64,000 nucleotides of DNA from Streptomyces albus subsp. albus (GCF_000725885.1 NZ_JODR01000004.1:186001-250000), one strand, 5' to 3'; positions 1 through 8,620 are shown, counted from the stretch's first letter. The notes: a model not told the origin generated them from the letters alone. A program made the numbers and translations.

Positions 1-7
1 GACGGGT

Positions 8-1123
8 GTGACCAGCGGCACGGAACAGACGCCCGTCACCGGTCCGCCGCCGGGAGCGGCGGCGTGGCGTGCCGACGAGTCGCTGGGGCGCACGCTGCCC
101 GACCCCGCAACCGCGAGCCCCGAACGGGTTGCGGCGTTCTTCGCGGGGCTCGGCCAGGAGGAGCGGCGGGCGCTGGTGAGGCGCCATCCGCTGACGGTGG
201 GGAATCTGGACGGCGCCCCCCTACGGGACCGTTACCAGGCGAACCGGTTGGCGCTCAAGAGTGAGCGGCGGGCGGAGCTGGCGCGGGCGCGGGACGTGTC
301 GCTGACCGACGGGGACCACCGGGCGGCGCGCGAGAAGGCCGGACGGTATGCGCGGCTGCTGGCCCCGGGGCGGCAGGTCCTGGCGTTCGATCCGCGCGGC
401 CGGGGTCAGGTCGCCGAGGTGTACGGGGATCTGGCGCAGGCCGCGCGCACGGCGGTGGTGGTGCCGGGTTCCGACGTCGATCTCGGCTCCTTCGACCGGG
501 GCGGCGACGGCCGGTACGGCAAGCCCGCCGGGATGGCCCGCGCGCTGCGTGACCGGATGGCGGAGCGTGCCCCGCGAACCCGGGTCGCGGTCGTCGCCTG
601 GACCGGCTACACGACCCCGGTGGGGCTCGGCCCCGACGCGGCGACCGGGCGGCTCGCGGAGGCGGGCGCGCCCCGTCTGGTGCGGTTCCTGCGGGGACTG
701 GCCGGCGCCCGGGTGGCCCCGCCGACGGTGCTGTGCCACAGCTACGGCTCCGTCGTCTGCGGACTCGCGGCGTCCTCGCTGGGGCGGCGACAGGCCGCCG
801 GGCTGGTCGTCTTCGGGTCGCCGGGCATGCGGGCCGGTTCGGTGGCCGCGCTGCACACCGCTGTCCCGGTGTGGGCGGCGCGTGCCCGGGGGGACTGGAT
901 CGGCCGCGTCCCGCACGTGCGGTTCCTCGGCCTGGGGCACGGTGCCGATCCGGCGGCTCCGGCGTTCGGCGCCCGGGTGGTGACGGCCACCGGTGCTCAG
1001 GGGCACGGCGGCTATCTGCGGCCCGGCACCGACTCCCTCGACAACTTCGCGTCCATCGCCCTGCGCGCCTACGGTTCGGTCCGGTGCGCGCCCGTTTCCC
1101 AGGAGTGCGCCGATGCCCGTTGA
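8..1123 (+). CDS. DUF1023-type alpha/beta hydrolase
   Basis: The protein reads as a 371-residue alpha/beta hydrolase of the DUF1023 family seen in many actinomycetes. The nucleophile elbow is CHSYGS at residues 243-248, with Ser245 the likely nucleophile, and a QGHGGYL segment near residue 330 could supply the catalytic His. The N-terminal part carries the HPLTVGNLDG signature usual in this family. No signal peptide is evident. The GTG at position 8 is the first start inside the window, so the true start may lie upstream. The stop overlaps the start of the next gene by 11 bases, implying co-transcription with the acyltransferase. The substrate is unknown; an esterase or peptidase role is only family inference. 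Confidence 0.85.
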   Translation: MTSGTEQTPVTGPPPGAAAWRADESLGRTLPDPATASPERVAAFFAGLGQEERRALVRRHPLTVGNLDGAPLRDRYQANRLALKSERRAELARARDVSLTDGDHRAAREKAGRYARLLAPGRQVLAFDPRGRGQVAEVYGDLAQAARTAVVVPGSDVDLGSFDRGGDGRYGKPAGMARALRDRMAERAPRTRVAVVAWTGYTTPVGLGPDAATGRLAEAGAPRLVRFLRGLAGARVAPPTVLCHSYGSVVCGLAASSLGRRQAAGLVVFGSPGMRAGSVAALHTAVPVWAARARGDWIGRVPHVRFLGLGHGADPAAPAFGARVVTATGAQGHGGYLRPGTDSLDNFASIALRAYGSVRCAPVSQECADAR

Positions 1124-2675
1124 TTCCCCCGTTTCCGATTCCCCCGCTTCCCGGGCCGTCCCGTCGAAGACCCTCACTCCGCGGTCTGCCGACCTGATGG
1201 CGCCCGCCGTCCCCGGTGCGGAGTGCGCGGGGTCCGTCCCCGGTCCGAGGACCGCCCGGTCCGGCCCGGGCACATCGGCGACGGCCCCAGCCGGCCATCG
1301 AGCCGGCCAAGGGACCGACCGAGGAACCGGCCAAGGGACCGACCGAGGAACCGGCCGAGGAACCGGCCAAGGGACCGGTCACGGGACCGACCGAGGGGCC
1401 GCCCGAGGGGCCGCCCGTGGGACCGGCCACGGGACCTCCCCCCGCCCCGGCCGGTCGCTGCCCAGCAGGCTGCGTGCGGCCGTCCGTGCGATCGAGGAAC
1501 GCACCCCCGCGCACCGCGACCGGGCGGTGGACGGGCTGCGCGCGCTGGCGCTGCTGGCGGTCCCGCTGGGGCACTGGATGCTCGGCGGTTTCACCCTCGG
1601 CGGTGACGGAAGCCTGCACAACGCGAGCCCGCTCGCCACCCTCGGCTTCTTCGCGCCGCTCAGCTGGCTGTTGCAGATGCTGGGCATCTTCTTCCTGGTG
1701 GGGGGCTGTTCGTCGGTGCTCTCGCTGCGCCGGTCGGCCGAACGGGGCGATGCGCTGGGGCAGTGGCTGGGCGGCCGGCTCGCACGGCTGGGCCGCCCGG
1801 TGCTGGGCGTGACGGCCGTGTGGGCGGTGCTGCTGGGTGTCCTGTCGCTGCTGGGTGTGCCCGGCGGGACGCTGCGCACGGCGGCCGTGCTGGTGGTGCA
1901 GCCGCTGTGGTTCGTCGGCATCTACGCGGGCGTCACCGCGCTGACGCCGCTGTGTGCGCGGGCGGCACGGCGGTGGGGGCTGTGGTCGGCCGTGCCGCTG
2001 CTGGGCAGCGTCGCCGTGGTGGATTTCCTGCGGTACGGGCCGCTCGCTTCGCAGATGCCGTCCTGGCTGGGGCTGTTGAACCTGCTGCCGGGCTGGCTGT
2101 TCTCCTATCAGCTGGGGGTGTGCTGGGGGCTCGGCAGGCTGCGCCGTGCCGGCGGGTACGTGCTGCTGACCGGGGGTGCGGTGCTGTTCGCCGTGCTGCT
2201 GCTGGTCTTCGGCTATCCGGCGTCCATGGTGGGGGTGCCGGGTGAGGCGCGTACGAATTCGCATCCGCCGTCGCTGCTGGTGCTGGCGCTGGCCGCGGCG
2301 CAGTGCGGTGCCGCCGTGCTGCTGCGGAACCGTATCGCGCGGCTGCTGCGCCGCCCGGCGCTGTGGGCGCCGGTGGTGGTGGTGAACCTGTCGGCGATGA
2401 CGGTGCTGTGCTGGCACCAGACGGCGATGCTGGCCGCGGCGGTGCCCGCGACGGCTGCGGGGGGCGGGGTGGCCGGGCTGACCACGGCGCCCGACTCCCT
2501 CGGCTGGGTGGTGGCCCGGCTGGCGTGGCTGCCGGTGTTCGCTGTGCTGTTGGTGGCGGTGGGGAGTGTCACCCGCCGGTTCGAGACGCCGTGGGGCGGG
2601 GCCGGGCGTGGTGTGCGGGCGGCGGCCGGTGCGCTGGCCGCCGCCTTCGCCCTCTACGCGGTGGCCGTCGTCTGA
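1113..2675 (+). CDS. acyltransferase 3 family membrane protein
   Basis: A 520-residue integral membrane protein of the acyltransferase-3 (OafA/YrhL-like) family, which transfers acyl groups onto cell-surface or metabolite substrates. After a long low-complexity N-terminus comes RDRAVDGLRALALLAVPLGHW, the usual first helix with a His, followed by roughly ten hydrophobic segments to the C-terminus. The ATG at 1113 is preceded by AGGAG at 1101-1105, a better ribosome site than any upstream start. Residues about 64-108 are encoded by a 12-base minisatellite in which all three frames are open, so the exact reading of the N-terminal 110 residues is uncertain. The 3' end overlaps the convergent MerR gene by 22 bases. 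The substrate cannot be named. Confidence 0.85.
   Translation: MPVDSPVSDSPASRAVPSKTLTPRSADLMAPAVPGAECAGSVPGPRTARSGPGTSATAPAGHRAGQGTDRGTGQGTDRGTGRGTGQGTGHGTDRGAARGAARGTGHGTSPRPGRSLPSRLRAAVRAIEERTPAHRDRAVDGLRALALLAVPLGHWMLGGFTLGGDGSLHNASPLATLGFFAPLSWLLQMLGIFFLVGGCSSVLSLRRSAERGDALGQWLGGRLARLGRPVLGVTAVWAVLLGVLSLLGVPGGTLRTAAVLVVQPLWFVGIYAGVTALTPLCARAARRWGLWSAVPLLGSVAVVDFLRYGPLASQMPSWLGLLNLLPGWLFSYQLGVCWGLGRLRRAGGYVLLTGGAVLFAVLLLVFGYPASMVGVPGEARTNSHPPSLLVLALAAAQCGAAVLLRNRIARLLRRPALWAPVVVVNLSAMTVLCWHQTAMLAAAVPATAAGGGVAGLTTAPDSLGWVVARLAWLPVFAVLLVAVGSVTRRFETPWGGAGRGVRAAAGALAAAFALYAVAVV
1302..1434 (+). repeat. 12-base minisatellite inside the acyltransferase gene
   Basis: Imperfect 12-base units alternating GGAACCGGCCAA-like and GGACCGACCGAG-like copies run for about 130 bases. 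In the gene's frame they encode Gly/Thr/Arg repeats. In another frame they encode a proline-rich EPAKGPTEEP pattern. Repeats of this kind gain and lose units by slippage. Confidence 0.8.
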
Positions 2676-3157
2676 GCGGCGACGGCCGCGGCTGCGGGCA
2701 GGTCGCCGGTCTTGCGCGCGTAGTGGTCGATCTTGTAGTCGAGGACGGCCAGGGTGTCGCGCAGTTCCGCGATGCGGCTGAGGACGTCCTGGCGGGTGGC
2801 CTCCAGCAGGGCTTTGCGCGCGGGGATGGTCGTCTCGCCCTCGCGGACCATCTCGGCGTAGCGCACCATGTCGGCGACGGTCATGCCGGTGAGCCGCAGT
2901 TTGCCGACCAGTTCGAGCCAGTCCAGGTCGCGGTTGCTGAAGCGGCGCTGCCCGGTGTGGGACCGGTCCACGTGCGGCATCAGTCCGATCCGTTCGTACC
3001 AGCGCAGGGTGTGTGCGCTCAGGCCGGTGAAGGCCGCTACCTCGCTGATGGTGTATTTGTCCTGGCCGTCGGGCCGCGGATGGCCGGCCTGCTCGGCACA
3101 CTGGACCGGCCTGGGCGGGGTTCCGGCGTGGGGGGTCTCCGTTTCGGTCACGGTCAT
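2654..3157 (-). CDS. MerR family transcriptional regulator
   Basis: A 167-residue MerR-type regulator. The winged helix begins near residue 35 with YTISEVAAFTGLSAHTLRWYE, followed by the family GLMPHVDR / RRFSNRDLDWLE pattern and a C-terminal coiled coil around residues 110-150. No cysteine cluster typical of metal or redox sensors is present after the DNA-binding domain, so a small organic or other effector is more likely. It is transcribed away from the serine hydrolase gene at 3237. Between them lies a perfect 16-base palindrome that is the probable operator for both directions. Its end overlaps the acyltransferase end, a convergent arrangement. Confidence 0.92.
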   Translation of the reverse strand: MTVTETETPHAGTPPRPVQCAEQAGHPRPDGQDKYTISEVAAFTGLSAHTLRWYERIGLMPHVDRSHTGQRRFSNRDLDWLELVGKLRLTGMTVADMVRYAEMVREGETTIPARKALLEATRQDVLSRIAELRDTLAVLDYKIDHYARKTGDLPAAAAVAAQTTATA

Positions 3158-3174
3158 AAGTGAACGCTACGAAG

Positions 3175-3190
3175 TTGGAGTGCACTCCAA
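3175..3190. promoter_or_regulatory. probable MerR operator palindrome
   Basis: TTGGAGTGCACTCCAA is a perfect 16-base palindrome between the MerR start (3157) and the serine hydrolase start (3237). The GGAGT..ACTCC core resembles operators of several MerR proteins, so autoregulation and control of the divergent gene is a reasonable inference. Confidence 0.7.
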
Positions 3191-3236
3191 GCAAGGGCGA
3201 GAACGGCGACAAATCGCTGCCGTTAGGCTCGTTCTC

Positions 3237-4052
3237 ATGGACAGCCTGCGGATGATCGAGACCTGGCCGGTGGCGACCGCTGCGGCGGCCGTCGTACGCG
3301 CGGACGGCACGGTGGCCGCGACGCACGGTCCCGCCTCGCAGCGTTTCGAGCTGGCGTCCGTCACCAAGCTGCTGAGTGCCTACGCGGTGCTGGTGGCGCT
3401 GGAGGAGGGCGCCGTGGAGCTGGACGAGCCGGCCGGGCCCGAGGGGTCCACGGTGCGGCATCTGCTGGCGCACACCTCCGGGCTGGCCTTCGACGAGGAC
3501 CGGGTGATGGCCGGGCCGGGGACGCGGCGGATCTACTCGAACGCGGGGTTCGAGGTGCTGGCGGACCATGTGACCAAGGCGACGGACATTCCCTTCCCGC
3601 AGTATCTGCGCGAAGCCGTGCTCTCCCCGCTGGGCATGACGGCCACCGAGCTGGAGGGTTCGGCGGCCAAGGACGCGGTCTCCAGCTGTGCGGATCTGGC
3701 CCGGTTCGCGGCCGAGTTGCAGTCCCCCGTGCTGCTGGACGTCTCGACGGTGCGCGAGGCCACTTCCGTGGTGTTCCCGGGCCTGAGCGGGGTGCTGCCC
3801 GGATACGGCCACCAGAAGCCGAACGACTGGGGGCTGGGTTTCGAGATCCGGGGCGGCAAGTCGCCGCACTGGACGGGTGAGACGTCCTCCCCCCGCACGT
3901 TCGGGCATTTCGGGCAGTCCGGAACGTTTCTGTGGGTGGATCCGGAGGCCGGTGCCGCCTGTGTGGCGCTGACCGACCGCGCTTTCGGGCCGTGGGCGAT
4001 CGAGGCGTGGACGCCGTTCACCGACGCCGTCCTGGCCGAACTGCGCGGCTGA
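3237..4052 (+). CDS. beta-lactamase family serine hydrolase
   Basis: A 271-residue cytoplasmic-looking member of the class C beta-lactamase / esterase-like family (Pfam Beta-lactamase). The three family motifs are visible: SVTK at residues 41-44 (Ser41 nucleophile, Lys44), YSN at 100-102, and HFGQSG at 224-229 in place of the usual KTG box. No signal peptide is seen, which points to an esterase, amidase or peptidase acting on small substrates rather than an exported antibiotic-degrading enzyme. The ATG at 3237 gives the family-typical N-terminus. A TAGGCT hexamer lies only a few bases upstream, suggesting a leaderless or near-leaderless message. The divergent MerR gene probably controls it. 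Confidence 0.88.
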   Translation: MDSLRMIETWPVATAAAAVVRADGTVAATHGPASQRFELASVTKLLSAYAVLVALEEGAVELDEPAGPEGSTVRHLLAHTSGLAFDEDRVMAGPGTRRIYSNAGFEVLADHVTKATDIPFPQYLREAVLSPLGMTATELEGSAAKDAVSSCADLARFAAELQSPVLLDVSTVREATSVVFPGLSGVLPGYGHQKPNDWGLGFEIRGGKSPHWTGETSSPRTFGHFGQSGTFLWVDPEAGAACVALTDRAFGPWAIEAWTPFTDAVLAELRG

Positions 4053-4171
4053 CCCGCCCCGCACAGCCCCGCCCCGTCCCGCCCGGACGGCACCGGAGAG
4101 AGCCGGGCCCCATCGGACGGCCCCGGCACAGCCCCGCGCGGAACCGGACGGCACCGCGCCACCGGCCCCGC

Positions 4172-4849
4172 TCAGCCGTAGCGGGGCTCGGCGTGCATCT
4201 CCCACACCAGTGCTTCGGCGCCGCCCTCGGCGCGCAGCACCGTGGTGTCCTCGCTGCCGGTCAGCCGGGCGGCGTCACCGGGGCGCAGCACCGTGCCGCC
4301 GAGCAGTGCCCTCCCGCGCGTCACATGGACGTGGACGAAGGGGGCGCGGGGCAGCGCGGTGCGTTCGCCGTCGGCCAGCCGCCGGATGTGCAGCACCGCT
4401 TCGGTGCGGGGCAGCGCGAAGGGAGTGTTGTCGGCGATGCCGCGTACCACCTCGTACTCGGGTGCGGTGCCGAACGCGCCGGGCACCAGCCACATCTGGA
4501 CGAAGCGCAGCGGGCCCTCGCCCGCGTTGCGTTCGGTGTGCCTCACGCCGCTGCCCGCGCCCAGCCGCTGGATGTCCCCGGGACGGATCACCGTCTCGTT
4601 GCCGGCCGAGTCCCGGTGGGCGAGTTCACCCTCGATCACCCAGGTGACGATCTCGACGTCCCGGTGCGGGTGCTCGGCGAATCCGGCACCGGGCGCCAGC
4701 CGTTCCTCGTTGCAGGCCACCAGCAGCCCGAATGCGACGTTGTCGGGGTCGTAGAAGCCGGAGAAGGAGAACGCGTGCCGGGTCTCGATCCCGGCCTCCT
4801 CGTCGCCGCCCCGGTACCGGTCCTCGGCCCGCCACACCACCTGTGCCAT
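4172..4849 (-). CDS. pirin family protein
   Basis: A 225-residue pirin: a two-domain cupin fold protein, some members of which have quercetin 2,3-dioxygenase activity. The metal-binding cupin motif HPHRDVEIVTWVIEGELAHRD is near residue 60, with the downstream GVRHTE. The second cupin half (residues 130-225) is more divergent, as in other pirins. The ATG at 4849 is chosen because translation upstream becomes arginine/proline-rich and unlike the family. It sits tail to tail with the serine hydrolase and head to head with fasR, so it forms its own transcript. Its physiological role in Streptomyces is not established. Confidence 0.9.
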   Translation of the reverse strand: MAQVVWRAEDRYRGGDEEAGIETRHAFSFSGFYDPDNVAFGLLVACNEERLAPGAGFAEHPHRDVEIVTWVIEGELAHRDSAGNETVIRPGDIQRLGAGSGVRHTERNAGEGPLRFVQMWLVPGAFGTAPEYEVVRGIADNTPFALPRTEAVLHIRRLADGERTALPRAPFVHVHVTRGRALLGGTVLRPGDAARLTGSEDTTVLRAEGGAEALVWEMHAEPRYG

Positions 4850-4966
4850 GGGCCCACCGTAGACGGCACCGCGCCCGGGCCGGCAGGGGCGCCGGTCCGG
4901 ACCCCGGGGGGGGCGGGGGCACGCCCCCGCGCCCGTGCCGCTCGTCCGGTAAGGCAGGCTTGTGCC

Positions 4967-6151
4967 GTGTCCGAAGCCACAGACCAACCCCAGCACCCGC
5001 ATCTGGCCACCCTGCGCCGGCTGGAGCAGTCCTCAGGGAAACTCGCCGCCGCGGCCATCGCGCGGATGGACGAGCAGCTGCCCTGGTACCGCGCGATGCC
5101 GCCGGAGAACCGCTCCTGGATCGGCCTGGTGGCGCAGGCGGGCATCGCGGCCTTCACCGAGTGGTTCCGGCACCCGGAGACCCCGCAGGCGATCAGCACG
5201 GACGTCTTCGGGACGGCCCCGCGTGAGCTGACCCGCGCGATCACGCTGCGGCAGACGGTGGAGATGGTCCGCACCACGATCGAGGTCGTGGAGGCGGCCA
5301 TCGACGAGGTGGCGGCGCCCGGCGACGAGGCTGTGCTGCGCGAGGCGCTGCTGGTGTACGCGCGGGAGATCGCCTTCGCGACCGCGCAGGTGTACGCGCA
5401 GGCGGCGGAGGCGCGCGGCGCCTGGGACGCCAGGCTGGAGTCCCTGGTGGTCAACGCGGTGCTCTCCGGCGAGGCCGACGAGGGCGCCGTCTCGCGGGCC
5501 GCCGCGCTGGGCTGGAACTCGCCCGAGCATGTGGCGGTGGTGCTGGGCACGGCCCCGGACGGGGACAGCGAGCTGACCGTGGAGGCGATCCGGCGGGCCT
5601 CCCGGCACGCGAAGCTGCAGGTGCTCACGGGGGTGCTCGGCAGCCGTCTGGTGGTGATCGCGGGCGGCTCCGACGATCCCCTCAAGGCGGCCAAGTCGCT
5701 GATCGGCCCGTTCGCAGCAGGCCCGGTGGTCGCCGGTCCGGTCGTGGGCGATCTGCTGGCCGCGACCCGCTCCGCGCAGGCCGCGATGGCGGGCCTCAAA
5801 GCGTGTGCTGCCTGGCCGGACGCGCCGCGGCCGGTGCTCGCCGACGACCTGCTGCCGGAGCGCGCGATGGCGGGTGACCCGGTCGCGCGGACGCTCCTGG
5901 TGGAGGAGATCTACAGACCGCTGGAGGAAGCCGGTTCCGCGCTGCTGGAGACACTGAGCGTCTATCTGGAGCAGGCCAGTAGTCTGGAGGGCGCCGCGCG
6001 GATGCTGTTCGTCCACCCCAACACCGTCCGCTACCGGCTCCGACGTGTGACGGACGTCACCGGCTGGTCGCCGTCGGATGTGCGGTCCGCGTTCACGCTG
6101 CGTATCGCGCTGATCCTGGGGCGTCTCGCGGACGCCGGGAGCCAGCCGTAA
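4967..6151 (+). CDS. fasR: FasR, activator of the fatty acid synthase operon
   Basis: A 394-residue PucR/CdaR-like regulator. The C-terminal helix-turn-helix (SLEGAARMLFVHPNTVRYRL, about residues 340-365) is the diagnostic PucR-type DNA-binding motif; the preceding region looks like a GGDEF-like ligand domain. Position directly upstream of fabD, fabH, acpP and fabF matches FasR, which in S. coelicolor activates this operon. The GTG at 4967 begins VSEATDQ and is favoured because upstream sequence is non-coding in character. A 21-base inverted repeat between its stop and fabD (6165-6185) is the likely binding site. Identification rests on both context and sequence. Confidence 0.9.
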   Translation: MSEATDQPQHPHLATLRRLEQSSGKLAAAAIARMDEQLPWYRAMPPENRSWIGLVAQAGIAAFTEWFRHPETPQAISTDVFGTAPRELTRAITLRQTVEMVRTTIEVVEAAIDEVAAPGDEAVLREALLVYAREIAFATAQVYAQAAEARGAWDARLESLVVNAVLSGEADEGAVSRAAALGWNSPEHVAVVLGTAPDGDSELTVEAIRRASRHAKLQVLTGVLGSRLVVIAGGSDDPLKAAKSLIGPFAAGPVVAGPVVGDLLAATRSAQAAMAGLKACAAWPDAPRPVLADDLLPERAMAGDPVARTLLVEEIYRPLEEAGSALLETLSVYLEQASSLEGAARMLFVHPNTVRYRLRRVTDVTGWSPSDVRSAFTLRIALILGRLADAGSQP

Positions 6152-6164
6152 GCTGACGGGCGCC

Positions 6165-6185
6165 AATTGTGGGGAGCCCACAATT
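6165..6185. promoter_or_regulatory. inverted repeat upstream of fabD, probable FasR site
   Basis: AATTGTGGG, three bases, CCCACAATT: a perfect 9-base inverted repeat placed 67 bases ahead of the fabD start. It lies where FasR is known to act in Streptomyces, and its A/T-containing arms stand out from the surrounding G/C-rich sequence. Confidence 0.7.
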
Positions 6186-6251
6186 CCCCTCACCGTTCTT
6201 CGTCTCGGTCCCCACCGGCCGAGACCACTGTCCACAGGAGAGAGTGAAAGA

Positions 6252-7199
6252 GTGCTCGTACTCGTCGCTCCCGGCCAAGGCGCCCAGAAGCCTGGCCTTC
6301 TGACCCCCTGGCTGGAACTCCCCGGCGCCTCCGACCGGCTCGCCCAGTGGTCCGACGCCATCGGTCTGGACCTGGTGCACTACGGCACCGAGGCCGACGC
6401 CGAGGCCATCCGGGACACCGCCGTCGCCCAGCCGCTGCTGGTCGCCACCGCGCTGCTGTCCGCCTACGAACTGCTGGAGGGTGAGCCCACCCACGAGGCC
6501 CCGGGCAGGGCCGCCGCGCTCGGCGCCGTCGCCGGTCACAGCGTCGGTGAGCTGGCCGCCGCCGCCCTGGCGGGGGTGCTCACCCCGCTGGAGGCGCTGC
6601 GTGTGGTGCGGGCCCGCGGTACGGCGATGGCCGAGGCCGCCGCGGTCAGCGAGACGGGGATGTCCGCCGTGCTCGGCGGCGACCCGCAGGACGTCACCGC
6701 CCACCTGGACAAGCTGGGCCTCACCCCGGCGAACATGAACGGCGCCGGGCAGATCGTGGCCGCCGGCACCGCCGAGCAGCTGGCCGCGCTGGCCCAGGAC
6801 AAGCCGGAGAAGGCGCGGGTCGTACCGCTGAAGGTGGCCGGCGCCTTCCACACCGAGCACATGGCCTCCGCCCTGCCCGCCATGGAGGCGGCCGTGCGGG
6901 ACGTGACGGCGGGCACCCCGCTGACCCGCTACGTGTCCAACTACGACGGCGAGGTCGTCGAGGACGGCTCGCAGATCGTGCGCCGTCTGGTCCACCAGAT
7001 CTCCGCGCCGGTGCGCTGGGACCTGTGCATGGACACCTTCCGGGAACTGGGCGTCACGGCGCTCATCGAGCTGTGCCCCGGCGGCACCCTCACCGGCCTG
7101 GCCAAGCGCGCTCTGCCCGACGTGGAGCGGCTGGCGCTCAAGTCGCCCGACGACCTGGCCGCGGCCCGGGAACTGCTGGCCGCGCACACCTCCGCCTGA
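6252..7199 (+). CDS. fabD: malonyl-CoA:ACP transacylase FabD
   Basis: A 315-residue FabD, which loads malonyl groups from malonyl-CoA onto the acyl carrier protein for type II fatty acid synthesis. The N-terminus LVLVAPGQGAQKPG carries the oxyanion-hole GQGAQ. The nucleophile motif GHSVGE gives Ser97, and the catalytic His200 lies in GAFHTEHM. Length matches the family. The GTG at 6252 follows a GGAGAG ribosome site. First gene of the fab operon; fabH follows after 22 bases. In Streptomyces the same enzyme can also feed type II polyketide synthases, a general property rather than something visible here. Confidence 0.97.
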   Translation: MLVLVAPGQGAQKPGLLTPWLELPGASDRLAQWSDAIGLDLVHYGTEADAEAIRDTAVAQPLLVATALLSAYELLEGEPTHEAPGRAAALGAVAGHSVGELAAAALAGVLTPLEALRVVRARGTAMAEAAAVSETGMSAVLGGDPQDVTAHLDKLGLTPANMNGAGQIVAAGTAEQLAALAQDKPEKARVVPLKVAGAFHTEHMASALPAMEAAVRDVTAGTPLTRYVSNYDGEVVEDGSQIVRRLVHQISAPVRWDLCMDTFRELGVTALIELCPGGTLTGLAKRALPDVERLALKSPDDLAAARELLAAHTSA

Positions 7200-7221
7200 C
7201 GCCCAAGGAGTCCCGAGAAGC

Positions 7222-8256
7222 ATGACCGCGAAGATCAAACCCGCGCAGGGTTCCCCGTACGCGCGCATTCTCGGCGTCGGCGGCTACCGTCCGACCCGCG
7301 TGGTTCCGAACGAGGAGATCCTCAAGCACATCGATTCCTCGGACGAGTGGATCCGCTCCCGTTCGGGCATCGCGACCCGTCACTGGGCCGGTCCGGAGGA
7401 GACGGTCGCGGAGATGACCCTGGAGGCGGCGGGCAAGGCCGTCGCGGACGCCGGGATCTCGGCCGACCAGGTGGGCGCGGTCATCATCTCGACCGTCTCG
7501 CACTTCAAGCAGACCCCGGCCATCGCCACCGAGATCGCCGACCGCATGGGCGCCGGCAAGGCCGCCGCCTTCGACATCAACGCCGGCTGCGCGGGCTTCG
7601 GCTACGGTCTGACCCTCGCCAAGGGGCTGATCGTCGAGGGCAGCGCGCAGTACGTGCTGGTCGTCGGCGCCGAGCGGCTGTCGGACCTGACGGACCTGAC
7701 GGACCGTTCCACCGCCTTCCTGTTCGGCGACGGCGCCGGTGCCGTCATCGTGGGCCCCTCCGACGAGCCGGGCATCGGCCCCGCCATCTGGGGTTCGGAG
7801 GGCGACAAGCGGGACGTCATCTCGCAGACGGTGCCCTGGGACGGTTTCCGGGTGGGCGACGTCTCGCAGCTGGAGGTCGCCGAGGACGGTTCGCTGAAGT
7901 TCCCGGCGATCCGCCAGGAGGGCCAGACGGTCTTCCGCTGGGCCGTCTTCGAGATGGCGAAGGTCGCCCAGCAGGCCCTGGACGCGGCGGGGATAACGGC
8001 CGACGAGCTGGACGTTTTCATCCCGCACCAGGCCAACATGAGGATCATCGACTCGATGGTCAAGACCCTCAAGCTGCCCGAGCACGTCACGGTCGCCCGC
8101 GACGTGGAGACCACGGGCAACACCTCGGCCGCCTCCATCCCGCTGGCGATGGAGCGGCTGCTGGCGACGGGGAAGGCGAAGAGCGGCGACACCGCGCTGC
8201 TCATCGGTTTCGGGGCGGGTCTCGTCTACGCCGCGACGGTCGTTACTCTCCCCTAG
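7222..8256 (+). CDS. fabH: beta-ketoacyl-ACP synthase III FabH
   Basis: A 344-residue ketosynthase III that condenses an acyl-CoA starter with malonyl-ACP to begin fatty acid chains. The catalytic triad is visible as Cys123 (NAGCAGF), His269 (PHQANMR) and Asn300 (TGNTSAAS). In Streptomyces this enzyme prefers branched starters, giving iso/anteiso fatty acids. A good AAGGAG site precedes the ATG. It lies 22 bases behind fabD and 72 bases ahead of acpP in the same operon, with no frameshift or missing motif. Confidence 0.97.
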   Translation: MTAKIKPAQGSPYARILGVGGYRPTRVVPNEEILKHIDSSDEWIRSRSGIATRHWAGPEETVAEMTLEAAGKAVADAGISADQVGAVIISTVSHFKQTPAIATEIADRMGAGKAAAFDINAGCAGFGYGLTLAKGLIVEGSAQYVLVVGAERLSDLTDLTDRSTAFLFGDGAGAVIVGPSDEPGIGPAIWGSEGDKRDVISQTVPWDGFRVGDVSQLEVAEDGSLKFPAIRQEGQTVFRWAVFEMAKVAQQALDAAGITADELDVFIPHQANMRIIDSMVKTLKLPEHVTVARDVETTGNTSAASIPLAMERLLATGKAKSGDTALLIGFGAGLVYAATVVTLP

Positions 8257-8328
8257 TCAAGATCCAAGCAGCCCCGTACGACAGGGTCGGGCGCTGCGGA
8301 CTCACCGCACATACGAAGGAGCGCCGCA

Positions 8329-8577
8329 ATGGCCGCCACGCAGGAACAGATCGTCTCGGGCCTCGCCGAGATCGTCAACGAGATCGCCGGTATCCCGGCC
8401 GAGGACGTGCAGCTGGAGAAGTCCTTCACGGACGACCTGGACGTCGACTCGCTGTCCATGGTCGAGGTGGTCGTCGCCGCCGAGGAGAAGTTCGGCGTGA
8501 AGATCCCGGACGACGACGTCAAGAACCTCAAGACGGTCGGTGACGCGACCGATTACATCCTCAAGCACCAGAGCTGA
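8329..8577 (+). CDS. acpP: acyl carrier protein
   Basis: An 82-residue acidic acyl carrier protein. The phosphopantetheine attachment motif DVDSLSM places the modified Ser at residue 41, and helix II (VEVVVAAEEKFGVKIPDDD) follows as in primary-metabolism ACPs. It carries the growing chain between FabD, FabH and FabF. The ATG follows GAAGGAG at usual spacing. A hairpin between its stop and fabF may help set the excess of ACP over the condensing enzymes. Confidence 0.97.
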   Translation: MAATQEQIVSGLAEIVNEIAGIPAEDVQLEKSFTDDLDVDSLSMVEVVVAAEEKFGVKIPDDDVKNLKTVGDATDYILKHQS

Positions 8578-8599
8578 GAAAACCGTTGACGCGTTTGTC

Positions 8600-8620
8600 G
8601 CCACCCCGCGTGCGGGTGGC
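8600..8620 (+). promoter_or_regulatory. intercistronic hairpin between acpP and fabF
   Basis: GCCACCC and GGGTGGC pair over a 7-base loop in the 78-base gap between acpP and fabF. No T-run follows, so it is more likely a processing/stability element or partial attenuator than a full terminator. Confidence 0.5.

Noticed and set aside
255..4205. A 1316-codon open frame on the minus strand
   Set aside because: It runs antisense to four recognisable genes, is Arg/Pro/Gly-rich and has no family features; long antisense frames are expected at this GC content.
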